A stretch of DNA of 35,156 bases from Candidatus Kuenenia stuttgartensis (GCA_945865325.1 CAMBFA010000021.1:1-35156); one strand, 5' to 3'. Shown: positions 9,042 through 17,954, counted from the first letter of the stretch. The notes: a model not told the origin generated them from the letters alone. Translations and numbers: made by a program.

Positions 9042-9071
9042 TTGACACCCTGCTGGAATCGTTCGTAAAGT
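9042..9071 (+). promoter_or_regulatory. Candidate sigma-70-type promoter for the pilM cluster
   Basis: TTGACA (9042-9047) is a perfect -35 match. It is separated by 18 bp from TAAAGT (9066-9071), which matches four of six -10 positions. It faces the pilM-like start at 9138, leaving a leader of about 60 nt. It is the best match to a housekeeping promoter I noticed in this GC-rich window. Confidence 0.5.
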
Positions 9072-9137
9072 GAGGCTGGCGGAGTGCTTGCCGCGAGTCC
9101 GCCCCTCTTCTCCCCCTCCTCTCGTTTGGAACAGGCC

Positions 9138-11363
9138 ATGGCCCGCAGTCCGTACGTCTGGGGCATTGACATCGGCAAATGCGCCCTTAAGGCCGTTCGC
9201 TGCCGGGATTCGGCTGAACCGGGCAAGATCATCGCCGACGCCTTCGACTACGTCGAATACCCGATGATCGTCTCCCAGCCGGAGGCCGATCCGGTGGAAT
9301 TGGTGCGCGCCGCGCTCCAGGAGTTTGTTGGCCGCAACAAGCTCCAAGGGGACCGCGTCGTGGTCTCCGTCCCCGGGCAGTCGGGCCTCTCCAAGTTCAT
9401 CAAGCTGCCGCCGATCGAGGCGAAGAAGATCCCCGACATCGTCCGCTACGAGGCCCGGCAGCAGATCCCCTTCCCGCTCGAGCAGGTGGAATGGGACTGG
9501 CAGCGGCTCGTCGGCGGGCTCGAAGAGGGGGGCTTCGTCCTCGACGCCGAGGTGGCGCTGTTCGCGATGAAGAAGGAGCAGGTCGCCAAGGCGCTGGTGC
9601 CGCTCACGGAAGCTGGGATCGAGGTCGACATCCTTCAGCTCTCGCCGATGGCGCTGCTGAACATGCTGGTCTTCGACCAGATGCCCGATCCGACGACGAT
9701 CGACCCCCTCGAGCCGCCCCCCTCGGTAGTCCTCGTCTCGATGGGCGTCGACGCCACCGATCTCGTCATCACCAACGGGCTGCGGATCTGGCAGCGGAGC
9801 ATGCCGATCGGCGGCAACAACTTCACCAAGGCCCTCGTGCAGGGGCTCAAGCTCACGTTCGCCAAGGCGGAGCAGTTGAAGCGGAACGCGGCCCGGGCGG
9901 ACAACGCCAAAGACGTGTTCAACGCGATGAAGCCGGTGTTCAACGAGTTCGCCTCGGAGCTCCAGCGCTCGCTCAACTACTTTACCGGGTCGGATCGGTC
10001 GGCACGGATCGGCAAGATCCTCCTCCTCGGCAATGCCTCGAAGCTCAAGGGGCTCGCCGACTTCGTCGGCAAGCAGCTGAATGTCGAGGTCCATCGGTTC
10101 GACACGTACCGCGGCCTCGACGGAGCGAGCGTGACGTCGGCCCCGACTTTCAAGGACAACCGACTCGCTTTCGGCACCGCTTACGGCCTCGCCCTCCAGG
10201 GGGTGCAGACGGCGGCGATCAACACGAATCTCCTCCCCGGGGAGATCGTCCGCGAGCGGCTCATCGAATCGAAGAAGCCGTGGGCCGTGGGGGCGATGAT
10301 CGGCCTCCTCGGGGCTTCGGCGTTGAGCTTTCTGGGGACGTTCTACGCCTGGAGTGGCTACTCCCCAAAGAGCTACGCCGGAGCCTTCCAGCAGGCTGAT
10401 TCGGCGAAGAGCCGCTCGTCGTCGGCGCTCTCCGCGGTGGAGGAATCGAAGCAGAAGCAGGCGGCGGCGGTTACCCAGCAGCAATACCTCATCCGTCTGG
10501 CCGATCGACGGTTTCAGTCGATCGACATGCTGCGGGCGGTGGAGACGCTTCTCCCCCAGGACGATCCGGGGAAGCCGATCCCCAATCCGGCCGATCGCAA
10601 CGAGATCCATGTCGACGGGTTTGACTGTCAATGGTATCCCGATCTCGCCGTTTGGTTCGAGAAGGTGAAGCCGCAGTGGCTGGAGACTTTCCCGGCGGAG
10701 GAGGTCGACGAGGACGAGGAAGGGAAGCCGGCCGCGGAGGGGGACGCGGCGGCAGCGCCGCCAGAGGCGAAGTGGTCGGCCGCCACGGACGCCGGGCCGA
10801 AGGGGCCGGGGTGGGTCGTGCAGATCAAGGGCCACCACTACCACAACGAAGATCGATCCAAGCCGCGGGTGGGGATCCAGTTTGTCCGCGAGACGCTGGC
10901 CAACGGCCTGCTCGGCCGGCTCGATGATGTGCCGGTCACGGCCGGGCCGCTGGCAGGGAAACTCGTCCCGCCGGCAGAGCTCGGGATCGGGTATCCCGTC
11001 ATCGTGTCGTCGTCGCCGATCTCGATCGAACGGGTCGTCGGGCTGAGGCTCCCCGGTGCCGAAGGGGCGGCTGACACCACGGCGGGCGGTGGGGCTGCCG
11101 GCGCCGGATTCCCTCCCGGGGGACCGACGGGAAAGTCTTCGATGGGCCCTGGAAAGGGGTTGCCGGGGATGGGCCCGGGGATGATGCAGCCTGGCATGAT
11201 GGGCCCGGGGATCCCGGGGATGATGGGCTCGGGGGGCATGGGTGGGGCTGAGGAGGGAACGCCGCTGCGGCGCTACGACTTCGTGCTCCATTTCACCTGG
11301 CAGCCGGTTGTTCCGGGGATGCCCAAGCTGGCTGCCGAGGGGGATGGCACGACCGGGAATTGA
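9138..11363 (+). CDS. pilM: PilM-PilN fusion, type IV pilus/secretion-like assembly protein
   Basis: In type IV pilus systems PilM is a cytoplasmic actin-like ATPase that binds the N-terminus of membrane protein PilN and links the motor side to the PilNO alignment complex. This 741-aa protein has both parts. Residues 5-360 are PilM-like (YVWGIDIGKCALKAV phosphate-1 motif, VVVSVPGQSG, IPDIVRYEARQQIPFPLEQVEWDW, and GKILLLGNASKLKG before the C-terminus of the fold). From residue 362 the sequence NLLPGEIVRER is the typical PilN start, followed by a transmembrane segment (about 381-403), a coiled coil (about 410-455) and an extracytoplasmic domain with an acidic insert (VDEDEEG) and a Met/Gly/Pro-rich insert (about 670-705). 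ATG 9138 is preferred over the open frame from 9084 because PilM proteins start here. A promoter candidate lies 67 bp upstream. Confidence 0.88.
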   Translation: MARSPYVWGIDIGKCALKAVRCRDSAEPGKIIADAFDYVEYPMIVSQPEADPVELVRAALQEFVGRNKLQGDRVVVSVPGQSGLSKFIKLPPIEAKKIPDIVRYEARQQIPFPLEQVEWDWQRLVGGLEEGGFVLDAEVALFAMKKEQVAKALVPLTEAGIEVDILQLSPMALLNMLVFDQMPDPTTIDPLEPPPSVVLVSMGVDATDLVITNGLRIWQRSMPIGGNNFTKALVQGLKLTFAKAEQLKRNAARADNAKDVFNAMKPVFNEFASELQRSLNYFTGSDRSARIGKILLLGNASKLKGLADFVGKQLNVEVHRFDTYRGLDGASVTSAPTFKDNRLAFGTAYGLALQGVQTAAINTNLLPGEIVRERLIESKKPWAVGAMIGLLGASALSFLGTFYAWSGYSPKSYAGAFQQADSAKSRSSSALSAVEESKQKQAAAVTQQQYLIRLADRRFQSIDMLRAVETLLPQDDPGKPIPNPADRNEIHVDGFDCQWYPDLAVWFEKVKPQWLETFPAEEVDEDEEGKPAAEGDAAAAPPEAKWSAATDAGPKGPGWVVQIKGHHYHNEDRSKPRVGIQFVRETLANGLLGRLDDVPVTAGPLAGKLVPPAELGIGYPVIVSSSPISIERVVGLRLPGAEGAADTTAGGGAAGAGFPPGGPTGKSSMGPGKGLPGMGPGMMQPGMMGPGIPGMMGSGGMGGAEEGTPLRRYDFVLHFTWQPVVPGMPKLAAEGDGTTGN

Positions 11364-11424
11364 TGTCGGGAAGACCGTTGCCGTCGGATTGATCACGACT
11401 CACGCGAGCGCAGGGGGAAAAGCC

Positions 11425-13326
11425 ATGGCCATGATCCCGGATTCTGTCCGCCCGTATTGGGACTTCGTCGCGAAGTACCACTTCTGGCTCCTGGCGCCGT
11501 TGGTGCCGGCACTCATCCTGCCGACGCTGTTCATGGCCAACAACAAGCTGTCGGCGGAGATCGCCTCGAAGCGGACCGAGATCGACGGCAAGATCTCGGC
11601 GCTCAAGCAGATCGAAGGGAAATCCCCCCACCCCAACGACAGCTGGACCAACGACATCGACAAACGCACCGCACGCGTGAAGCGCGAGACGCTCGCCGAG
11701 TGGCAGCGCTTCTGGGACAGCCAGGCGGAGCTCCAGGCGTGGCCCGCCGAGCTCGGCGCCGACTTCCTCCAGCGGCTCTCCAATCTCCGCCCCGGGAGGG
11801 AGCTCCAGCGGCAACTCCTCGAGCGCTATCAGTCGACCGTCCGAGACCTCGTGAAGCAGCTCCCCAAGCGGATGGGCGCCGATGTCGCGATGAGCGATCC
11901 CGACGTGCAGCTCGCCGAAGGGGCGGGTGAAGGCCAGCCCAGCGGCCCCCCGGGCGGGATGGCGATGATGATGAATCGGATGGGCCCGTCGGGTGGGGGA
12001 GCCCCCGGGATGCCAAGCCGTCGCTCCACGGCCCTCGTGGAGTGGAATCCGGCCGATCAGCAGCGGCTCTACGATTCCTTCCACTGGGACAAGCCGCCGA
12101 AGACGAAGCAGGTCTTTTTGGCGCAGGAGGAGCTGCGTGTCTATGGGCTGCTGTGTGATCAGATCGCCGTCATGAATCAAGGGGCCGGAGGGACCTACGA
12201 CGCGGCGATCCCGCATGTCGAGCAACTCGCCGTCGGCTACCCGGCCTGCGAGGACGAACCCGCTTTCTCTACCGTTGGGCGGATGCACGAGCCAGGCGCG
12301 GAAGGGGCTGGTGCGACGGGCATGGGAATGGGGCGGAGCATGATGATGCCGATGGGAGGTGGCGACAGCGACTCCGCCGGCGCGGCCGGCGCCGGCGGGC
12401 AGATCAAGCCGCAGCATCCGCGCTTTCTGCCGAAGGAAGGGCAATCGGGGATGACGCGGGGCATGTCGATGATGCCGCCGATGGGGGGGGGCGACTCCGA
12501 AGGTGCTGGCACCGCTGCCGCCAAGGGACCTGACACCTCCGACGAGGCCTTCCTGACATGGATCTACGTCGATGCCGATGGCAAGCCGCTCAAGGGGGAG
12601 GAGGTGGCGACGGCGCCGTCGGCCCTCATGACCCATCTGATGCCGTTCACGATCCGGGTGACGATCGATCAGCGCAAGCTCGACGCCTTCCTCCTCCAAC
12701 TGGCCACATCGACGGTGCCGATCGACATCCGTCAGATTCGTCTCAATCCCTCTGCCGCCGCGGCTGGTGTTCCTGGCATGGGGATGGGAAGCATGATGGG
12801 CCCACCGGGGGGAGGTGGACCGCCGGGGGGCGGTGGCCCACCGGGGGGCGGGATGGGGGGCCCTCCCAATCGCGGCATGATGATGCCCCGCCCAGGTCAG
12901 CAGAGCGGGAGCGAAGACGGCCCGATGGTGGGGATGGCCGGTGCCGGCTCGATGGTTCGCCCCCATGACATCGTGCTCGAGCTCCGCGGCACGATCGCCC
13001 TGGCGACAGCACCGAATCCCGAGGCGCTGGGGCTGGCTGCCGAAGGCGCTGGGGATGCCGGGGGGGATGCCGCCGATCCGCTGCCCGCTGCCGACACCCC
13101 CCCCGCCCAAGAGGCCGAACCGGCCGCTGTCGAGCCGGCCGACGCTGGTCCGGCCGCGGCGGGTGATGCCCCGGCCGACCCGGCGCCGGCCGAGGGTGCG
13201 AATGAAGTGCCCCCCGCTGCCGATGCGCCGCCGGCTGGAGCGCCCCCTGCCGACGGGGCAGCTCCGCCGCCAGGGGACGCCCCGCCCCCTGCCGATCAGC
13301 CACCCCCAGCCGAGCCTGCTGTTTGA
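11425..13326 (+). CDS. Membrane-anchored coiled-coil protein of the pilM cluster (PilO-like position)
   Basis: The 633-aa protein is not assigned to a named family. It has a short cytoplasmic N-terminus, one transmembrane helix (about residues 20-38, FWLLAPLVPALILPTLFM), then a helical coiled-coil region (about 40-160), which is the topology of PilO. The body contains at least four Met/Gly-rich stretches (for example GGMAMMMNRMG, GMGMGRSMMMPMGG, GMSMMPPMGG, and a longer tract near 12770-12900) and ends in about 100 residues of Ala/Pro. ATG 11425 has GGGGG about 9 nt upstream and follows the PilM-PilN stop by 61 bp; the open frame back to 11242 overlaps that gene and is discarded. Gene order PilM, PilN, then a single-span coiled-coil protein suggests a PilO role, which is inference. 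Confidence 0.85.
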   Translation: MAMIPDSVRPYWDFVAKYHFWLLAPLVPALILPTLFMANNKLSAEIASKRTEIDGKISALKQIEGKSPHPNDSWTNDIDKRTARVKRETLAEWQRFWDSQAELQAWPAELGADFLQRLSNLRPGRELQRQLLERYQSTVRDLVKQLPKRMGADVAMSDPDVQLAEGAGEGQPSGPPGGMAMMMNRMGPSGGGAPGMPSRRSTALVEWNPADQQRLYDSFHWDKPPKTKQVFLAQEELRVYGLLCDQIAVMNQGAGGTYDAAIPHVEQLAVGYPACEDEPAFSTVGRMHEPGAEGAGATGMGMGRSMMMPMGGGDSDSAGAAGAGGQIKPQHPRFLPKEGQSGMTRGMSMMPPMGGGDSEGAGTAAAKGPDTSDEAFLTWIYVDADGKPLKGEEVATAPSALMTHLMPFTIRVTIDQRKLDAFLLQLATSTVPIDIRQIRLNPSAAAAGVPGMGMGSMMGPPGGGGPPGGGGPPGGGMGGPPNRGMMMPRPGQQSGSEDGPMVGMAGAGSMVRPHDIVLELRGTIALATAPNPEALGLAAEGAGDAGGDAADPLPAADTPPAQEAEPAAVEPADAGPAAAGDAPADPAPAEGANEVPPAADAPPAGAPPADGAAPPPGDAPPPADQPPPAEPAV

Positions 13327-13481
13327 TGCGCACCGCCGGATCGACAGCCCGACAATTCCTGTTTGCGTCCGGGCGATTGAGCCCGAATTGAAGCCCGGCT
13401 CAACGCCGATCTTTCCGCTCCGATTGACCTGTTCCTTCAGCCACAACGATCCCATCCCGACCGACCGAAGAGGATGATGCC

Positions 13482-15794
13482 ATGAAAAAGCCAAGCATCA
13501 ACTTGAGCAAGCAGTCGATCGTCGACTTCTTTCTGAATCACGGTGAGAAACTCGTCGTGGGGCTGTTTGGGGCGTTGGCCTGCACCCTCGTCTGGGGCGG
13601 CATCGACGCCGTGCGGACCAAGCAACCGAAGCGCGAGCAGCTTCCCCCAGTCATCGTCGAGATGGCCGGGCGGACCATGAAGCACATCGGCGACTCCAAG
13701 GGCCCCCCAGCGGAGATGACGAAGCGGCCGAGCCTCGCCAAGCAGGTCGAGCCGTGGCGCGAAAATGTCGTCACCGCGCCGGCGGCGCCGCGGATCTTCA
13801 ACGCGCCGATCTCCGACGAAAAGGCAAAGCGGTCGGCTCCGGAAGTGCTCCCGGTGGTCGATCTCCGGGTCCGGCCGGGCTGGGCGGTGATCGCCGTTCC
13901 CCAGGATCCCAATCAGGGAATGATGATGCAGCAGCCGGAGATGTCGAAGGAAAACGACAAGGACAAAAACAAAAAGAAGCCAAAGGGGGGCAAGGGCGCC
14001 GACCCAGCCGACGTGGCTGGGGGGGCTCCCCCGGGCGGCCCGACAAAGGGGAAGAATAAGTTTCAGATGGGCGGGATGGGGCCGATGGGGCCGATGGGGC
14101 CGGGTGGTCCGATGATGGGAGGAGGGGATGGCGGCTCGATGCTGCCGTTGGTTTCGCCGGTCATGCCGGGGAAGATCATTCCCTACTGCCTGGTTACGGC
14201 GCTGGTGCCGGCCAAGGCCCAGCAGGAGGCCTTCATGCGGGCCTTCGCCTTCAGTGGCCTCCAGACCCAGGCCGACATCCCGATCTGGAGCGACTACCTC
14301 GTCGAGCGGGCCGAGGTGCCCGCGGGCACGCCCGCCAATGCCGAGTTGACCTGGAAGCGACTCGACCTCAAAGCCGTGGCGAAGTCGGCCGAGGACTGGA
14401 ACGGCCTCCAGCCGGAGATCGCCCCTCCCGACCTCCAACTCGACCCGTCGCAGATCATGCCGCGCGATGAGACGGCGATGGAAGTCGTGCCCTACGTCTT
14501 CCCGCTTCCCCGTCTGGCGGGCGATCCGTGGGGCACCGAATCGCTCCATCCGTGGGTCGTCGAGCAGATGCGGAAGCGGCAGATCGAGCAAGAGAAGTGG
14601 GATGCCCGTGCCCTCGAGGAGCAGGAGAAGGCCTCGAAGACGAGCATCCTCGGTGGCCCGGGTGCCGGGGGGCCGACGGGCGCAGGGGCTGGCATGGGGG
14701 CTGGCATGGGGGCTGCTATGGGACGGAGCATGATGCCCCCGGGCGGAGCAGGCCGGAGCAGCATGATGCCCCCGGGCGGACTTATGGGGCGCGGGGCTGG
14801 CGGCGGCGATTCGGAAGGCTCTCCGATGGGGGGCGGCGGGATGCGGATGTCGCCGGGGATGTCGTCGCGGATGGGCGGCCCTGGCGGGATGATGCCCCCA
14901 GGCATGGGGCCGGGGGGCATGATGGGCGGCGGCATGGGGAGCACGTTGGCCGGCGCCGACGGCGGAATGGGAATGGAGATGCAGCTCCCCGAATACCGGA
15001 TGTTCCGCTTTGTCGATACGACCGTGGTGCCGGGGAAGACCTACCGCTACCGGGTGCAGATCTCGCTGCGCAATCCCAACTACGACCTGCCGGCGCAGTA
15101 TCTCGTCCAGGCCGATCTGGCCGACAAGCCGATCCTGGCGGCGGCAAAGTCGGAGCCGAGCGCGCAGGCCCACGTGCCCGACAAAACCGGGCTCCTCGTC
15201 CGCGCGCTCCGCAAGGGGGAATCGCGGAAGTCGAAGACCGGCTACGAGGTCCTCGTGCTCGCTGAGAATCCGGAAACGGGCAACTATTGGCTCAAGAGCC
15301 TGACGACGGAATTGGGGGCTTTTGCCAACTTCGACAAGAAGCTGGCGAAGGGGCCGGACGCGAAGACCGCCGAGAGCGTGACGACCAACAGCCTCCTCGT
15401 CGATGCCCGCGGCCGGGCGGAGGATGGCGATACGAAGAAGGGAACTGCGACCGGCCCTTCGGAGCCGCTGGAGCTCCTCTTCCTCCGCGAGGACGGCAGT
15501 TTTTCCGTCGCCTCGGCGGCCGATTCGCAGCGTGATTATGAGCGCTACGCCCAGACGCTACCGGCGGCCGACGACGGGAAGAAGGGGAAGGACAAGGATG
15601 GCGAGGGGGGCGGTTCGTCGCTCTTCCCCGCTGGGGGTGCTGGTGGCGGCCTGTTTGGCGCCCCGCCAGGGGGTGGTGCCGGGGCTCCTCCGGGCGGACC
15701 TCCGGGGGGCGGGCGGGGATCGATGCCCCCCGGGATGCGCGGGAGCACGCCCCAAAGCGGAAGGCCGGCTGGGGCGCAGACGCCGGGCGGTTGA
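13482..15794 (+). CDS. Membrane-anchored low-complexity protein of the pilM cluster
   Basis: The 770-aa protein is unassigned. A basic N-terminus is followed by one transmembrane helix (about residues 23-42, KLVVGLFGALACTLVWGGI), then an extracytoplasmic chain. A Lys-rich stretch (KDKNKKKPKGGKG) and two Met/Gly/Pro-rich tracts (about 14060-14130 and 14640-14960) separate folded parts. One part near residues 500-545 (FVDTTVVPGKTYRYRVQISLRNPNY) looks like a beta-sandwich strand pattern of the fibronectin-III type. The C-terminus is Gly/Pro-rich. ATG 13482 has AGAGGA about 8 nt upstream. It follows the preceding gene by 155 bp on the same strand and is probably co-transcribed. It may act as the outer part of a pilus-like envelope complex; that is context only. 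Confidence 0.85.
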   Translation: MKKPSINLSKQSIVDFFLNHGEKLVVGLFGALACTLVWGGIDAVRTKQPKREQLPPVIVEMAGRTMKHIGDSKGPPAEMTKRPSLAKQVEPWRENVVTAPAAPRIFNAPISDEKAKRSAPEVLPVVDLRVRPGWAVIAVPQDPNQGMMMQQPEMSKENDKDKNKKKPKGGKGADPADVAGGAPPGGPTKGKNKFQMGGMGPMGPMGPGGPMMGGGDGGSMLPLVSPVMPGKIIPYCLVTALVPAKAQQEAFMRAFAFSGLQTQADIPIWSDYLVERAEVPAGTPANAELTWKRLDLKAVAKSAEDWNGLQPEIAPPDLQLDPSQIMPRDETAMEVVPYVFPLPRLAGDPWGTESLHPWVVEQMRKRQIEQEKWDARALEEQEKASKTSILGGPGAGGPTGAGAGMGAGMGAAMGRSMMPPGGAGRSSMMPPGGLMGRGAGGGDSEGSPMGGGGMRMSPGMSSRMGGPGGMMPPGMGPGGMMGGGMGSTLAGADGGMGMEMQLPEYRMFRFVDTTVVPGKTYRYRVQISLRNPNYDLPAQYLVQADLADKPILAAAKSEPSAQAHVPDKTGLLVRALRKGESRKSKTGYEVLVLAENPETGNYWLKSLTTELGAFANFDKKLAKGPDAKTAESVTTNSLLVDARGRAEDGDTKKGTATGPSEPLELLFLREDGSFSVASAADSQRDYERYAQTLPAADDGKKGKDKDGEGGGSSLFPAGGAGGGLFGAPPGGGAGAPPGGPPGGGRGSMPPGMRGSTPQSGRPAGAQTPGG

Positions 15795-15866
15795 TCGCCG
15801 GCGGGTGGTGTTGATCGGTCAAGGTATGAGTCTGTTTTTGCTGAGAGCCTTTCGAGGAGAATTGCC

Positions 15867-17312
15867 ATGTTCCGCCCCTCGCGCTTGTTCGCCCGTGCCG
15901 GTGGCCCGCAGTGGACCGCGGTCGTCTGTGCGACCGGCCTGGTCGCCGTGACGGCGTGGCCACTCCCGGCCCAGGAGCCGGGGGATGAGACGGCCCAGGA
16001 TGGAGCCGACGAGGGGACGAAGCCGGCCGGCGATGCGGGGCGGAATGCCGCCTGGACGAAGATCGAGCAGGATGCCGAGAAGGGCTACCGTGAGCCTCTC
16101 AAGACCGGGGGTGGCTTTGAGGCCTCTGCCCGCGATTTTGTGACGAAAAAGGCGATGCCCCAGCTGGCCAACGAGGCCAATCGCCTGATCATCGATCGGG
16201 TGCGACGGAAGATGCGCGAGATCCTCGTCGTCGGGATCACCGACGATCGGGCCTTTGACGACGCCTCCAAGGCAGTCGCCGACGCCGCTGTCGCCATCGC
16301 GAGGAATCCTGCGGCCTCGACCGCCGCCCGCGTCAACGCGATGCTCCTCGTGGGCGAACTGCGAGCCAAAGACAACAAGGAGGGCACCGTCTGGCCGGCC
16401 GCGGTCACCCAGCTTGCGGCCGTGGCCGGCGACGCCACGATCGACCCGAGCGTTCGCGTGGCCGCGATGGCCGGTCTTGTCCGCCACGCCGACGTCGCCA
16501 AGCGCACCGGGGGCGACCGGTTGACCGATTTTGCAAAGGGGGCCCGACCGGCAATCCTGGGAATTGTCGCGGAGCAGCCCTCGGCCGATCAGCCGCTCGT
16601 CTCCGATTGGCTCGCGTCGCGGGCGCTCTCGATTCTCACTGCGGTCGTGAAGTCTTCCCCGAAGGAGTTGGCGGCGACGCTGGCCGGGGTGATGAACGAC
16701 AAAAGTCGGTCGCTCGATGTCCGCGTCCGTGCCGCCTCCGCCCTCGGCGCGACGGTCACCCCGAAGTCGGAAATCCAGGCGGTGGAAACGACCAACGGCG
16801 TCACGGAACTGGCGGTGGCAGTCCTCGAGGTCGACGAGGGAATCCTGCGGGACCGCCGCTACGAGCAGCAGATGGGTGGGGGCGGGGCAGGGGGTGGCGG
16901 ATCCATGATGCCCGGGCGCCCGGGCATGCCAGGAATGCCTCCCGGCGGGATGTCGATGCCAGGCATGGGAGGCGGGGGCGTGGCTGTGACGCAACTTGTC
17001 CCCGATCAATCGCTCCGCCGCACGGCGTGGCGCTTGGTGACGCTCGCCGACGCGGTCCTCACAGAGGATGGCAAGGGGGGCGTGGCCGCCCTGCTCTCCG
17101 GGGATGACAAGGCCGCCAGTCAGGCCTACGCCGAGCTCTATCGGAAGTACGGCCTGGAGCTCGACGAGAAGCGGACCGACGACATCATCCTCGAAGCGCT
17201 CTCTGCCCTCCGCCCCGGCGACGAGGAGGAGGAAGCCGCGCTGCCGGCCGGGGAGACCGAAGGGGCTCCGGCGAAGCCTGTCGACGACAACGATCCCTTC
17301 GGCAGCAAGTGA
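15867..17312 (+). CDS. Secreted HEAT-like helical-repeat protein of the pilM cluster
   Basis: The protein is 481 aa with a signal peptide (core about residues 16-32, VVCATGLVAVTAW, then PAQE). The mature protein is almost all alpha-helical with regularly spaced Ala/Leu/Val helices (for example VNAMLLVGELRAKD, VRVAAMAGLVRHADV, LDVRVRAASALGA), a pattern like HEAT/ARM solenoids that bind other proteins. One Met/Gly/Pro-rich insert (about 16870-16980) interrupts the repeats near residues 335-375, as in the three genes upstream. The C-terminus is acidic and ends DDNDPFGSK. ATG 15867 has GAGGAG about 8 nt upstream; the gap to the previous gene is 72 bp. It is probably the last gene of the pilM transcription unit and may be a periplasmic scaffold for that complex (inference). 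Confidence 0.85.
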   Translation: MFRPSRLFARAGGPQWTAVVCATGLVAVTAWPLPAQEPGDETAQDGADEGTKPAGDAGRNAAWTKIEQDAEKGYREPLKTGGGFEASARDFVTKKAMPQLANEANRLIIDRVRRKMREILVVGITDDRAFDDASKAVADAAVAIARNPAASTAARVNAMLLVGELRAKDNKEGTVWPAAVTQLAAVAGDATIDPSVRVAAMAGLVRHADVAKRTGGDRLTDFAKGARPAILGIVAEQPSADQPLVSDWLASRALSILTAVVKSSPKELAATLAGVMNDKSRSLDVRVRAASALGATVTPKSEIQAVETTNGVTELAVAVLEVDEGILRDRRYEQQMGGGGAGGGGSMMPGRPGMPGMPPGGMSMPGMGGGGVAVTQLVPDQSLRRTAWRLVTLADAVLTEDGKGGVAALLSGDDKAASQAYAELYRKYGLELDEKRTDDIILEALSALRPGDEEEEAALPAGETEGAPAKPVDDNDPFGSK

Positions 17313-17352
17313 ACACTGGCCGGCCTGCTGACCAAGGCCCCGAGGGGGCGTG

Positions 17353-17457
17353 TCATTTGACCTCGAAATTGAACGTGTTGACCCCGCGCTTCACGTCTGC
17401 CTTCAGCGGCGTGGTCGCGGGGGCAGCGTAGGCCTCGATCGGGATCGGCTTGGTGCG
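17353..17457 (-). pseudogene. Remnant: C-terminal 34 codons of a lost DUF1559-locus partner
   Basis: A 34-codon open stretch ends at a TGA (17353-17355) and is cut off upstream by an in-frame TAG (17458-17460), with no start codon. Its product reads like a protein end: IPIEAYAAPATTPLKADV, then KRGVNTFNFEVK. Endings of this type (charged VKxGxNTFxFEVK) are, as I recall, seen in small carboxypeptidase-regulatory-like (transthyretin-fold) proteins encoded beside DUF1559 genes in planctomycetes. It lies on the same strand as, and downstream of, the lipoprotein and DUF1559 genes, where such a partner would sit. The 120 bp between it and the lipoprotein stop show nothing recognisable, consistent with deletion of the rest of the gene. 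Confidence 0.55.
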
Positions 17458-17580
17458 CTAACAAACCCAGCACCGTTCCGGGAGCTCGCTCGAGCGAATC
17501 CCCGCGGCACCACCTCGCTGCTGCGATAAATCCGGCCCCCTGGCGAACCGGTTGGTTGCCGCCGGGAGTTCCGGGTGGAA

Positions 17581-17778
17581 TCAGCGCTGCGGGCCGCCCG
17601 GCATGCCCTTCATCCCCTTCATGCCCTTCATCGATTCCATCCCCTTCTTCATCGAATCTTCCGCGCTTTCGAGCCGCTTTTGCTGCGTCTCGGCCGTCTG
17701 GGGCTTTTCACCACCGCACCCTGTCAGAGAGAGCACAGCCAACGTCATCAGAACCAATTGCGAAGCCGCTCGACCCAT
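17581..17778 (-). CDS. Small Met/Lys-rich lipoprotein
   Basis: The 65-aa predicted lipoprotein has a signal peptide of residues 1-20 and lipobox LTGC with the acylated Cys21, so it should be anchored in a membrane after export. The mature part is a short acidic/polar helix (TAETQQKRLESAEDS) followed by a Lys-Gly-Met repeat (MKKGMESMKGMKGMKGM) and a Pro/Gly end. ATG 17778 is chosen because it places the signal peptide correctly and has GGGAGA upstream; the frame is open further to 17946 without a credible start. It sits downstream of the DUF1559 gene on the same strand, a usual place for a small lipoprotein in planctomycetes. Function is unknown. The Met-rich tail echoes the Met-rich tracts of the neighbouring pilM cluster. 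Confidence 0.75.
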   Translation of the reverse strand: MGRAASQLVLMTLAVLSLTGCGGEKPQTAETQQKRLESAEDSMKKGMESMKGMKGMKGMPGGPQR

Positions 17779-17820
17779 GATTTGTTTCTCCCGTTGAAAT
17801 CCTGTTTGAATATTTGTCCT

Positions 17821-17830
17821 AAAAAAAATC
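17821..17830 (-). terminator. T8 tract between DUF1559 and lipoprotein genes
   Basis: On the minus strand a run of eight T follows a GC-rich stretch that can form only a short (about 4 bp) stem. It may be a weak intrinsic terminator for the DUF1559 transcript, or part of an AT-rich promoter for the lipoprotein gene, which starts about 45 bp further on. Confidence 0.25.
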
Positions 17831-17954
17831 GCTTGGCCCGCGAGCCGGCGGTGGGCATCTGCCCCGGCAACGCGGCAGACGCGTGCGTGTAGCTGGTCGC
17901 GCCCGACGCGCTCCCAACCGAAGCAACCAACAATGACCACTCCCAAAGACGGGG

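Noticed and set aside
11293-13494. 733-codon minus-strand frame across the pilM cluster
   Set aside because: It is His/Arg-rich shadow coding antisense to Met/Gly tracts, and crosses the intergenic gap between two plus-strand genes.
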